DNA of 9,583 bases from Planctomycetota bacterium (GCA_029777755.1 JAKORQ010000545.1:1-9583); one strand, 5' to 3'. Numbered from the stretch's first letter, positions 1 to 6,033 are shown. The notes: generated by a model not told the origin, from the sequence alone. Made by a program: numbers and translations.

Positions 1-342
1 AAGGAAATGCCGGTTCTGCAGCACATCTGGCAGCAGATGAACGAGCCCAAATGGGTCATCAGCATGGGCGCGTGTGCCAGCACCGGCGGTGTTTTCGATG
101 CGTACGCCACCATACAGGGCATCGACCAGTTCATGCCCGTGGATGTGTATGTGCCCGGCTGTCCGCCACGCCCGGAGACCCTGCTGGAAGGCGTCATGGC
201 GATCCAGCGGGTGATCGATGCCCACGGCCTGCCCAAGGGGAACCGTCGGCCGCTCAACATCGCGATTGAGCCGAACTACGAGCCCAAGCCGCAGCCGCCC
301 GTGCAGATCACGGTTTCCGGCAAGACTATCGTTACTCCCTAA
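1..342 (+). CDS. nuoB: NADH-quinone oxidoreductase subunit B (NuoB), 3' part
   Basis: This is the C-terminal part of the complex I subunit that holds Fe-S cluster N2, the last cluster before quinone in the peripheral arm on the cytoplasmic side. The frame is open from base 1, so the 5' end lies outside the window. Visible NuoB marks are the KWVISMGACAS segment (Cys codon 73-75) and VYVPGCPPRPETLLEG (Cys codon 160-162). These supply the two downstream N2 ligands; the upstream Cys pair is not in the window. GACA rather than a GDCA-type motif favours true NuoB over group 4 hydrogenase small subunits. A Pro-rich tail of about 45 residues follows the conserved core. The next gene is not nuoC but a small transporter 26 bases downstream, so this is the last nuo gene on this side. 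The family call is firm. Confidence 0.95.
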   Translation, partial: KEMPVLQHIWQQMNEPKWVISMGACASTGGVFDAYATIQGIDQFMPVDVYVPGCPPRPETLLEGVMAIQRVIDAHGLPKGNRRPLNIAIEPNYEPKPQPPVQITVSGKTIVTP

Positions 343-368
343 GGAATCCCGCCGGCTGGAAGGAAAGC

Positions 369-821
369 ATGGAGCAACAGCTGACCGAGGATCCACGCGC
401 ACGCCGCCATGTTATCGTCGGTCTGCTGCTGGCGATTCTCCTTTGCTCCGCTTCCCAGCTCTGCTGGAAACAGGCCACCACCAGTGTCCCGTCCGGCTCG
501 ACTCCCCTGGCAACGCTGAAGCTGACCTTGATGGAGCCAATGTTCTGGATCGCGTTGGCTCTGTACGTGTGGCAGTTTTTCAACTGGATGCGGGTGCTGA
601 AGTACGCGGACCTGTCGTTTGCCCAGCCGATCACCGCGGGAACCTACGTGGTGGTAGGGGTGGGGGCGTGGCTGTTCTTCGGGGAGAGCCTGCCGCCGCA
701 CCGGCTGCTGGGGACGGGCCTGATCCTGCTGGGAGTCTTTCTCATCAGCAGCGCACCTCACAACTCGCGCAAGGGTGAGAGCGCGCGGCAGTTGGTTAGC
801 GCCGGGGAGAACCGTCCATGA
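369..821 (+). CDS. Small EamA/DMT-type membrane protein, first of a pair
   Basis: A 150-residue membrane protein with four predicted helices at about residues 15-33, 57-76, 82-104 and 111-128. This is the half-size layout of the small multidrug resistance/ArnE-ArnF part of the drug/metabolite transporter superfamily. The Q30..K34 pair at the end of helix 1 and the GESLPPHRLLGTGLILLG segment in helices 3-4 fit the family. A strong ribosome site (GGAAGGAAAG) sits just before the ATG. The stop overlaps the next start as ATGA, so the two proteins are translationally coupled and probably form a heterodimer, as ArnE and ArnF do. Cys26 stands where SMR transporters have the membrane Glu, so this subunit is unlikely to carry the proton/substrate site. 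Substrate unknown: a lipid-linked sugar, a small cation or a metabolite are all possible. Confidence 0.85.
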   Translation: MEQQLTEDPRARRHVIVGLLLAILLCSASQLCWKQATTSVPSGSTPLATLKLTLMEPMFWIALALYVWQFFNWMRVLKYADLSFAQPITAGTYVVVGVGAWLFFGESLPPHRLLGTGLILLGVFLISSAPHNSRKGESARQLVSAGENRP

Positions 822-1189
822 GTAACTACACCCTTGGACTGCTGCTGGTGGCGGTGGCCGTTTTCCTCGAGGCCCTGGGACAAATCTGCTTCAAGCTGTC
901 GGCCAATAACAGCCGGCATGGCGCCGATCTGCTCGGGGTGATCCGCGGTTCACTGCAGAATCACTGGATGGTGACGGGTGTGAGCTGCTTCCTCGTGGAG
1001 GCCGGGATCTGGACGATCGCCCTGACCAAGCTGCCGCTGTCGATAGCCTTCCCGGCCGGCAGCGTTTCGTTCGTCTTCGTGGCGCTGCTGTCGTTCCTGC
1101 TGCTCAAGGAGCGCGTGGGCAAGCGCAAATGGGCCGGGATCACACTGATCCTCATCGGCGTGATCCTTGTGAGCCTTCGCATCCCGTAA
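818..1189 (+). CDS. Small EamA/SMR-type membrane protein, second of a pair
   Basis: A 123-residue, four-helix membrane protein of the SMR/EamA type. Helix 1 carries Glu18 followed by GQ (21-22) and Lys26, matching the conserved Glu that binds proton and substrate in SMR transporters. Helix 4 has the usual LLLKERVGKRKWAGITLILIG pattern. It starts inside the stop codon of the preceding gene (ATGA at 818-821), with GGGGAG at about 803-808 as ribosome site. Together the pair gives eight helices, about the size of a full DMT module once split into two chains. The likely role is transport or flipping across the inner membrane; the substrate cannot be read from the sequence. Only this member has the acidic residue, so the two halves probably have different roles. 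Confidence 0.87.
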   Translation: MSNYTLGLLLVAVAVFLEALGQICFKLSANNSRHGADLLGVIRGSLQNHWMVTGVSCFLVEAGIWTIALTKLPLSIAFPAGSVSFVFVALLSFLLLKERVGKRKWAGITLILIGVILVSLRIP

Positions 1190-1208
1190 GAGTAAGCTTC
1201 CCTTACTC
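1190..1208. terminator. Small hairpin between convergent genes
   Basis: GAGTAAG (1190-1196) is followed after 5 bases by its exact complement CTTACTC (1202-1208). It starts right after the stop of the plus-strand transporter and includes the stop of the minus-strand phosphatase. The stem is only 7 bp with three G-C pairs, and no T-run follows on either strand. It is a weak candidate for a shared terminator and could be chance. Confidence 0.25.
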
Positions 1209-1907
1209 GCAGTTGGCCTTGATACCGCTGTTGGACATCGGCAACCCCGTGGCGTACAGGTGAGAGATGTCACCAACGCCAAGACATCGGGGCGTCGCCC
1301 AGGTTCGGCTGCGCTCGTCCATCAGCACCGTGGTGACGGAACTGGGCGGCATGAAGAATCCCGCGAACATCAGCGGCAGCGGAATCTCCAGCAGGTGAGA
1401 GAGCCACCACAGCCCAAATCCGCCGTGGCAGAAGACAGCGATACGGTCGCGATTCCCGTTCACGATGCGATATCGGCCATTCTCGCGCACATATCCATGC
1501 CGGGCGAGAAACTCATCGGAGCTTCTTGCCACAAATTCATGCTTCTCGCGGAAGATCGGGTTGGTGAAGCCTTCCCGCAGGTGCCAGTCATCCCTTGTGG
1601 GCATGGGGTAGCATTCACGGATCTTCTCACCGGGATAGTCCCAGACCATCATGGGACCAAGTTCGCGGTGTTCCTCGCGGCATTCGTGCAGCTCGGCCGT
1701 CCAATGCTCGATGGCTGCTTGGCGCCCCAGTGCTTTTTCTGTGTATTCGCAGGTGTGCCTTGCCCGCTGCACCGGCGAGCAATACAGGTGCGTGGGCGCA
1801 ACCTGAACCATGCGCTTGGCCAGTGCGGCCGCTTCCTGGTGCCCTTTGGGAGTCAAACTGTCTATCGAGTAGTCCGGTTCAGCGTGACGAATTATGTAAA
1901 TACGCAT
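1203..1907 (-). CDS. Histidine phosphatase family protein (phosphoglycerate mutase-like)
   Basis: A 234-residue cytosolic protein of the two-histidine phosphatase superfamily. The N-terminus MRIYIIRHAEPD has catalytic His8 in the RH motif. SPVQRARHT (about 44-52) supplies the phosphate-binding Arg, and VFCHGGFG (about 158-165) holds the second catalytic His161. GKxG-like alignment at LTPKGHQEAAALA (18-30) is also typical. The family transfers or removes phosphate from small metabolites or proteins; the substrate cannot be set from sequence. The start is fixed by the RH motif at residues 7-8, yet the bases before it (CCGCCACGAC) have no Shine-Dalgarno match. A perfect TATAAT lies 10 bases before the ATG, so the message may be nearly leaderless. 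It is transcribed alone, convergent to the transporter pair and divergent from the lipoprotein gene. Confidence 0.9.
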   Translation of the reverse strand: MRIYIIRHAEPDYSIDSLTPKGHQEAAALAKRMVQVAPTHLYCSPVQRARHTCEYTEKALGRQAAIEHWTAELHECREEHRELGPMMVWDYPGEKIRECYPMPTRDDWHLREGFTNPIFREKHEFVARSSDEFLARHGYVRENGRYRIVNGNRDRIAVFCHGGFGLWWLSHLLEIPLPLMFAGFFMPPSSVTTVLMDERSRTWATPRCLGVGDISHLYATGLPMSNSGIKANCE

Positions 1908-1917
1908 GTCGTGGCGG

Positions 1918-1946
1918 ATTATAGCGGAATCGGCTGCTTTTGCCCG
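1918..1946 (-). promoter_or_regulatory. Putative promoter of the histidine phosphatase gene
   Basis: On the minus strand the six bases 1923 to 1918 read TATAAT, a perfect -10 box. A -35 box at 17-base spacing (1946 to 1941) would read CGGGCA, which matches TTGACA at only 3 of 6 positions. Transcription would start about 3-5 bases before the ATG at 1907. No ribosome site fits between, consistent with a leaderless or very short-leader mRNA. Confidence 0.45.
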
Positions 1947-1968
1947 TTGGGTTGCATTGCGGTAATCT
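1940..1968 (+). promoter_or_regulatory. Weak candidate promoter of the lipoprotein/hydrolase pair
   Basis: TTGCCC (1940-1945) and TAATCT (1963-1968) are spaced by 17 bases. They match the sigma-70 consensus at 4 of 6 and 3 of 6 positions. A start near 1975 would give a leader of about 22 bases that includes the AAGGAG ribosome site (1984-1989). It overlaps the -35 region of the divergent phosphatase promoter. Position and spacing support it more than the match does. Confidence 0.25.
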
Positions 1969-1996
1969 GACTCACCGGGACTTAAGGAGATAAAGC

Positions 1997-2533
1997 ATGA
2001 GAATCATTGCCTGGCTTATGTGTCTGCTACTGGTCGGCGGGTGTGTGCGAACGATAAACCCGGTGCTACTGGATGAGCAGGTGGGGGAGTATCCGCAACT
2101 GGCCGGCAAGTGGGTGATCGGGGAGGGAGATGACAAGCTCCATGTGGAGATCAAGCCAGATGGCAAGCAGTTCTCGGTGCGCTTCGCCGACGGTAATGGG
2201 AGCGTCGCCGAGTACTCGATGCGCGTGGGAAAGGTGAGGGGGCTGACGATCGCGGAACTTCGCCCGTACGTGCGCGAGAGCAAGTCGGCCATGCAGGCAA
2301 GCGTCCTGGTTTGCCCGTACACGTTCGTGGTGATCACGCAGATGGAGCCGACGCTCAAGGTGAAGGCGCCCAAGGACCTTGGAGATGCCCAGAAGGCTGG
2401 CGCAGGGGAGAATGAGCTGGTCATCGCCTCCACGGCACAGCTGCAGGAGAAGATCGCCGAGCTGTGGAACAGCGAGGATGCCTGGCTTGGTGAGACAGAG
2501 TTTGTCCGGGCCGATGAGGGCGAGAGAAAGTAG
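1997..2533 (+). CDS. Small lipoprotein of unknown function
   Basis: A 178-residue protein with a lipoprotein signal: Arg2, a hydrophobic stretch, then LLLVGGC with the lipobox Cys at residue 16. The mature protein would be anchored by lipid on the periplasmic side of a membrane. After the signal come PQLAGKWVIGEGDDKLHVEI and KQFSVRFADG, alternating patterns that suggest a small beta-rich fold of the kind seen in lipocalin-like or META-like stress lipoproteins. The resemblance is loose and no family is recognised. The C-terminal 40 residues look helical. A clear AAGGAG (1984-1989) lies 7 bases before the ATG. The nucleoside hydrolase gene begins 20 bases after the stop, so the two probably share a transcript, but no functional link can be shown. 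Confidence 0.8.
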   Translation: MRIIAWLMCLLLVGGCVRTINPVLLDEQVGEYPQLAGKWVIGEGDDKLHVEIKPDGKQFSVRFADGNGSVAEYSMRVGKVRGLTIAELRPYVRESKSAMQASVLVCPYTFVVITQMEPTLKVKAPKDLGDAQKAGAGENELVIASTAQLQEKIAELWNSEDAWLGETEFVRADEGERK

Positions 2534-2553
2534 ACCGTTTCCCCACCACGACC

Positions 2554-3468
2554 ATGGCTGCCAAGATCATTCTCGACACCGATATCGGCGATGACATCGA
2601 TGATGCCCTGGCGCTGGGGCTGATCCTGGGTTGTCGCGAACTGGAACTGGTTGGCATCACCACGGTATTCGGTAATGTCGTCGCCCGGGCGCGGCAGGCG
2701 CGCACCATCCTCAAGGTGGCGGGGGAGCGATTTGCCCGGATCCCGGTGGCGGCCGGCTGTGGCGGATCGATGGCCTCCCGTCCCGTGCACAATATCCGCG
2801 ATTACCTTGAGGAAAGGCTGCCGAACCAGGATTCAACATGCCTGCCGGAGAGCGAGCTTCCTCCCTGCGACGGCCGGCATGGCATTGACTTTCTGCTGGA
2901 TGAGCTCAAGGGGGATGTCGTGCCGGTGACCATCGGGGCGATGACCAACCTGGCGGCCGCCATCGTGAAGGATTGGCGCGTGACCAGGCGCATCCCGCGG
3001 ATCGTATGCATGGCCGGCGAGTTCCGCCGCCCGATGGCGGAGTGGAACATCCGCTGTGACCCCGAGGCGGCGCACATTGTCTTCTCCAGCGGGATCCCGA
3101 TGGACGTGATCCCGTTCGAGATAGGCATGCAGGCGACATTCGTTCCCGCGGAGGTGGCGCGCCTGGCGGGGTCCGATCGGCCACTGGCGAAGCGCCTGTC
3201 AATGGCGATCGCGGCCTGGCAGAAAACCCATGGCGAGAATGCCGCCAGCGCCATGCCACACCTGTTCGACCCCATGGCGATCGCCACCATGATTCGCCCG
3301 GAGCTGTGCACGTGGAAGCAGGGGCATGTCAGTGTCGAGCTGCGTGGCGGCGAGACTTACGGCTATACCATCTTCCGCGAGGACAAGAACGGCCCGCATC
3401 GGGTCGCATGGGATGTGGATCGCGATGCCGCGATAGGTTTCTGGTTTGATCGGGTGGAGAAGGTTTAG
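2554..3468 (+). CDS. Nucleoside hydrolase (IUNH family ribohydrolase)
   Basis: A 304-residue enzyme of the inosine-uridine nucleoside N-ribohydrolase family, which splits a nucleoside into base and ribose for salvage. The N-terminal Ca-binding signature LDTDIGDDIDDA is at residues 7-18. FGN at 39-41 gives the conserved Asn, GAMTNLA near 128-134 the Ca-contact Thr131, and EWNIRCDPEAA at 163-173 the ribose-binding Glu163 and Asn165. The C-terminal motif reads LFDPMAIA (237-244), with Asp239 kept. Phe238 stands where the Crithidia enzyme has the catalytic His241, so leaving-group activation probably differs and the base preference cannot be assigned. No signal peptide is seen, so it acts in the cytosol. 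The start fits the family N-terminus, but no Shine-Dalgarno site lies before it. Translation may depend on the lipoprotein gene 20 bases upstream. Confidence 0.93.
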   Translation: MAAKIILDTDIGDDIDDALALGLILGCRELELVGITTVFGNVVARARQARTILKVAGERFARIPVAAGCGGSMASRPVHNIRDYLEERLPNQDSTCLPESELPPCDGRHGIDFLLDELKGDVVPVTIGAMTNLAAAIVKDWRVTRRIPRIVCMAGEFRRPMAEWNIRCDPEAAHIVFSSGIPMDVIPFEIGMQATFVPAEVARLAGSDRPLAKRLSMAIAAWQKTHGENAASAMPHLFDPMAIATMIRPELCTWKQGHVSVELRGGETYGYTIFREDKNGPHRVAWDVDRDAAIGFWFDRVEKV

Positions 3469-3478
3469 CTTTCCGCTC

Positions 3479-4438
3479 CTACTTGTTCGCGGAGCTCTCG
3501 GCTGGCTTACCCGCGCCAAACCAGCGTTGCAGCATCGATGGACGATCCTTGCGGATGGTCACGTCCCATGCGGTGTGCCATTGCGTGGAGACGGGGGTGA
3601 ACGACAATTCTTCCACGCGCCGCGCCAGGTCAGGCATGTGGGCCGCACCGTAAAAGATCGAGATCTTCCTGTGCCCCAGCTTCATCTGCTCCTGCAGCAC
3701 TGAGATCGCCTTCTTGTTGCGCTCGGAGAGGATGACCGATCCGTTGGGTCCATCCAGCCCCATGGCCAGTGCCTCAATATCCTGCATCTGCCGCGCCAGT
3801 GACAGTTTCATCTGCCGCTCCGGGTCGGGTGAGGCGATCAGCCAGATGAGGTCTGTCGCGGGATCCCCGGTGCCGGCCGGCCCGGCGCCCTTGCCTGCCA
3901 TGGCAGCCGACATGGAATTGAGCAGTATGGTCGCCATCGATTCGCCACGCTCTTCCTGGAGGCGCATGAACGTGTGTAGGTCGAGATCGGCGTGGACGAA
4001 GTTGGCCTTGCGGTAGTCGATGGCGTCAAGCTGATAGGTAAGGTCCAGCTTGTCGCGCAGGAACTTCTGCAGTTTTGCAACACTGTGATCATTGGGAGCG
4101 CCAGGCGCGGGCATGGGGGCGCCGTGCTCCTTGATCATCTCGTAGAGCACTGCGTCGTCGTTCTCGAAGTTGGCGGCAATGGCGTCGTAGTAGGATTTCT
4201 CGGCAATATGGACGGCTGCCACCAGTCGCAGCGTGACGCCATCGGGATTGCGATAGGTGACCTCCGCCGCCTCCAGGCGCGCTCCGTTTTGCTCATCATT
4301 CACCAGGCGCAGGAACTGGATCGATTGTTCCTTCTCCTGCTCGACCCGGGCAGTAGTGGGGGAATCAGCGGCCGGCGCCTGTGAGAATGCCAGCACTGGC
4401 ACCAGGAGCGTGGGAACTGCAATCCAGGTGAGCTTCAT
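3479..4438 (-). CDS. Exported TraB/Tiki-like domain protein
   Basis: A 319-residue exported protein. An N-terminal signal peptide (MKLTWIAVPTLLVPVLAFSQ, then APA) sends it to the periplasm. Two landmarks fit the TraB/PrgY/GumN/Tiki superfamily: LVAAVHIAEKSYYDAI (about 72-87) followed by VLYEMI with Glu100, and IFYGAAHMPDLARRV (about 261-275), giving the C-terminal GxxH at 264-267. The first histidine motif reads AAVH instead of GxxH. Tiki-type members are metal-dependent proteases; bacterial relatives are mostly uncharacterised, so protease activity is only a possibility. A Gly/Ala-rich stretch (about 180-192) may be a flexible loop. Its ATG overlaps the stop of the rrf2-type gene (4435-4438), making it the last gene of a coupled hypA-hypB-rrf2 unit. 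The 3' end is 10 bases from the convergent nucleoside hydrolase stop. Confidence 0.75.
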   Translation of the reverse strand: MKLTWIAVPTLLVPVLAFSQAPAADSPTTARVEQEKEQSIQFLRLVNDEQNGARLEAAEVTYRNPDGVTLRLVAAVHIAEKSYYDAIAANFENDDAVLYEMIKEHGAPMPAPGAPNDHSVAKLQKFLRDKLDLTYQLDAIDYRKANFVHADLDLHTFMRLQEERGESMATILLNSMSAAMAGKGAGPAGTGDPATDLIWLIASPDPERQMKLSLARQMQDIEALAMGLDGPNGSVILSERNKKAISVLQEQMKLGHRKISIFYGAAHMPDLARRVEELSFTPVSTQWHTAWDVTIRKDRPSMLQRWFGAGKPAESSANK

Positions 4439-4974
4439 ACCCCTTGCCTCGTCTGTTTGCGTGTGCCGAACTTGCGCATGAACCGGTTGGTCGGCTTGCT
4501 GCGGTAAAACTTTCCTGGCGGCAGCTCGCGGATCAGCTCCTCGATGCTGGCCGTCTTGAATCCCATCGAGCTTTGATACTGCGCCGCCTGCGCCAGTGTT
4601 GTCACGGCGAGCTGCTGCTGGATCTGTTTGCGGATCTCCCGCCAGAAGTCATGCATCGGACAGGGTTTATCGTCGCTACAGGTGGTCATGCCCAATACGC
4701 AGCGAGGCCGCTCTGCCATCGGCTCAACGGCGCGGGCGACATCCAGCAGCGTCATCCTGCCGGCCGGGCGCGCCAGCGCCACGCCGCCGCCGTTGCCTCG
4801 CTTGGTGTGGATCAGGCCAGCCCGGCCAAGTGCGTGAAGAATCTTCGACAGATAGGGACGGGGGATGCCGGTGCGCTCTGCGATCTCTCTTGCCTGCACC
4901 CAGGGCTTTTCACTGCAGCCGACGTAGCTGAGCGCAACTATGGCATATCCGGTAGTGTGTGAGAGGGCGGTCAT
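4435..4974 (-). CDS. Rrf2 family transcriptional regulator with Fe-S cysteines
   Basis: A 179-residue DNA-binding regulator of the Rrf2 family (IscR, NsrR and relatives). The winged helix spans about residues 1-85, with AREIAERTGIPRPYLSKILH (28-47) as helix-turn-helix and KRGNGGGVALARP (58-70) as the wing. Cys92, Cys99 and Cys105 with His108 form a C-X6-C-X5-C-X2-H array, close to IscR (C92, C98, C104, H107). This suggests a [2Fe-2S] or similar cluster sensing iron-sulfur status, oxygen or NO. A basic tail of about 40 residues after position 138 exceeds the usual family length of about 150. Its start overlaps the hypB stop (4971-4974) and its stop overlaps the next gene. The likely ribosome site is AGGA about 10 bases upstream. 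It probably controls this operon or a hydrogenase locus, but no operator was identified. Confidence 0.92.
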   Translation of the reverse strand: MTALSHTTGYAIVALSYVGCSEKPWVQAREIAERTGIPRPYLSKILHALGRAGLIHTKRGNGGGVALARPAGRMTLLDVARAVEPMAERPRCVLGMTTCSDDKPCPMHDFWREIRKQIQQQLAVTTLAQAAQYQSSMGFKTASIEELIRELPPGKFYRSKPTNRFMRKFGTRKQTRQGV

Positions 4975-5633
4975 GCGCGTTTTTTCCTGAGCCCATCCCG
5001 CAGCCAGTCAAGCCATGCGTCCAGCCCGGCCCCGCTGGTCACCGACAACTCCAACACCGGCGCGTGATTGTTAAGCCGCCTGATGTCCTGGTCGAACACT
5101 TCCTTGCGGAATGGTACGTAGGGCAGCAGATCCACTTTATTGAGGATAAGGGCCGAGGCCTCGGCGACGATGTACGGATGCTTGGCCGGCTTGTCATCAC
5201 CCTCGGCCACGCTGAACATGCCGACCTTCACGTCCTGTCCCAGGTCAAAGCCGACCGGGCAGATGAGATTGCCGACATTCTCGATGAACAGCAGGTCCAC
5301 GTTCCCCAGGTCGATCTTTTCCAGTGCCTGCAGTACGTGATTGGCCTCCAGGTGGCAGCTCTTGCCTGTGTTTATCTGCACCACCTGCGGGCACCACTGG
5401 CTCATCCGCTGGGCATCGCGGGCGGTGGTGAGATCGCCGACCATCACCGCCAGTTTCATCTCGCCGGCCAGCATTTCCAGCGTTTTCTCCAGCAGGGCGG
5501 TTTTGCCGCAGCCGGGGGCGCCGATGAGATTGACGGTGAAGATTCGCCTGCCAGTGAGTTTTTCTCGTAAAAGCCTGGCGAGTTCATCATTCACCCGCAG
5601 CACGTTCTCGACGACCATCACTTCACGAGTCAT
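4971..5633 (-). CDS. hypB: Hydrogenase/urease nickel incorporation GTPase HypB
   Basis: A 220-residue cytosolic SIMIBI-class GTPase that, with HypA, hands Ni(II) to a [NiFe] hydrogenase large-subunit precursor or to urease. The P-loop GAPGCGKT is at 38-45, GDLTTARDA at 66-74 is the switch region, and NKVD at 165-168 is the guanine-specificity motif. The G-domain metal site is complete: Cys93-His94 in TGKSCHLEA and Cys125 in NLICP, with the same 32-residue gap as Cys166-Cys198 in the E. coli protein. There is no N-terminal CxxCGC motif and no His-rich stretch, so no high-affinity or nickel-storage site. An upstream in-frame extension to 5765 was rejected. The ATG at 5633 overlaps the hypA stop and has GGAG 7 bases before it. 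It is followed by a coupled Rrf2 regulator. Confidence 0.95.
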   Translation of the reverse strand: MTREVMVVENVLRVNDELARLLREKLTGRRIFTVNLIGAPGCGKTALLEKTLEMLAGEMKLAVMVGDLTTARDAQRMSQWCPQVVQINTGKSCHLEANHVLQALEKIDLGNVDLLFIENVGNLICPVGFDLGQDVKVGMFSVAEGDDKPAKHPYIVAEASALILNKVDLLPYVPFRKEVFDQDIRRLNNHAPVLELSVTSGAGLDAWLDWLRDGLRKKRA

Positions 5634-5995
5634 TGGTCTTCTCCGCCGCCTTGCTCGGCAGTATCGGTCACATCGATGCTGATCAACTGTAGCTCCGCAC
5701 CGCCGACAGCTTCTGCCGTGGCCGAGCCGCAGGTGCACTGGGCATACAGTTCCGGGCTTTCCCACTCCCGCCCGCAGTCGCGACAGTTAAGTTTCCATCC
5801 GGGCAGGTCCAGCACCAGTTCAGGCGCTTCGCTGCCAGACTCGCTCCAGACCGCCTGCCAGCCGAACTTGAGCGACTCCGGCTCGATTCCCTGCATCGGC
5901 CCGATCAGGACCCTGGCGCGCAGCACCCGGGCCCCCGCGGGGGTGTGCCGGCGCACCTGGTCGAACAGGGCTGTCGCGATCGACAGTTCGTGCAT
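5630..5995 (-). CDS. hypA: Hydrogenase/urease nickel chaperone HypA
   Basis: A 121-residue cytosolic metallochaperone that passes nickel to HypB or its client. The N-terminal Met-His-Glu (MHELSIATAL) contains the His2 that binds Ni(II). The zinc-site region has Cys71-X2-Cys74 and then Cys87-X1-Cys89 in YAQCTCGS. The usual second pair is C-X2-C, so one residue seems to be missing. The rest of the fold (RARVLIGPMQGIEPESLKF, and ELQLISIDV near the end) is ordinary for the family, and the tail after it is acidic. The start is certain because His2 must follow Met1; the ribosome site is poor. The stop overlaps the hypB ATG (5630-5633). The HAD phosphatase gene ends 38 bases upstream and is probably co-transcribed. 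Confidence 0.94.
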   Translation of the reverse strand: MHELSIATALFDQVRRHTPAGARVLRARVLIGPMQGIEPESLKFGWQAVWSESGSEAPELVLDLPGWKLNCRDCGREWESPELYAQCTCGSATAEAVGGAELQLISIDVTDTAEQGGGEDQ

Positions 5996-6033
5996 GTCGC
6001 CCGTTGTATTGCTTCGTGGCCGGGACGCAAGCT

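Noticed and set aside
1260..1970. A 236-codon plus-strand frame over the histidine phosphatase gene
   Set aside because: The minus-strand gene has clear catalytic motifs; this frame has none and would read through the promoter region.
1972..2790. A 272-codon minus-strand frame over the lipoprotein and hydrolase genes
   Set aside because: It spans two real genes and the gap between them, with low-complexity Ser/Pro-rich content and no recognisable domain.
3475..3495. GCTCC/GGAGC inverted repeat between the hydrolase and TraB-like genes
   Set aside because: The stem is only 5 bp, lies mostly inside the coding end of the minus-strand gene and has no T-run.
4444..4962. A 172-codon plus-strand frame across the rrf2 gene
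   Set aside because: It is a shadow of the Rrf2 regulator, with no motif and no ribosome site.
5634..5765. A 44-residue upstream extension of HypB rich in Cys, His and Arg
   Set aside because: It looks like a metal-binding N-terminus, but it is hypA read in another frame. The ATG at 5633 has its own ribosome site and the usual ATGA overlap.
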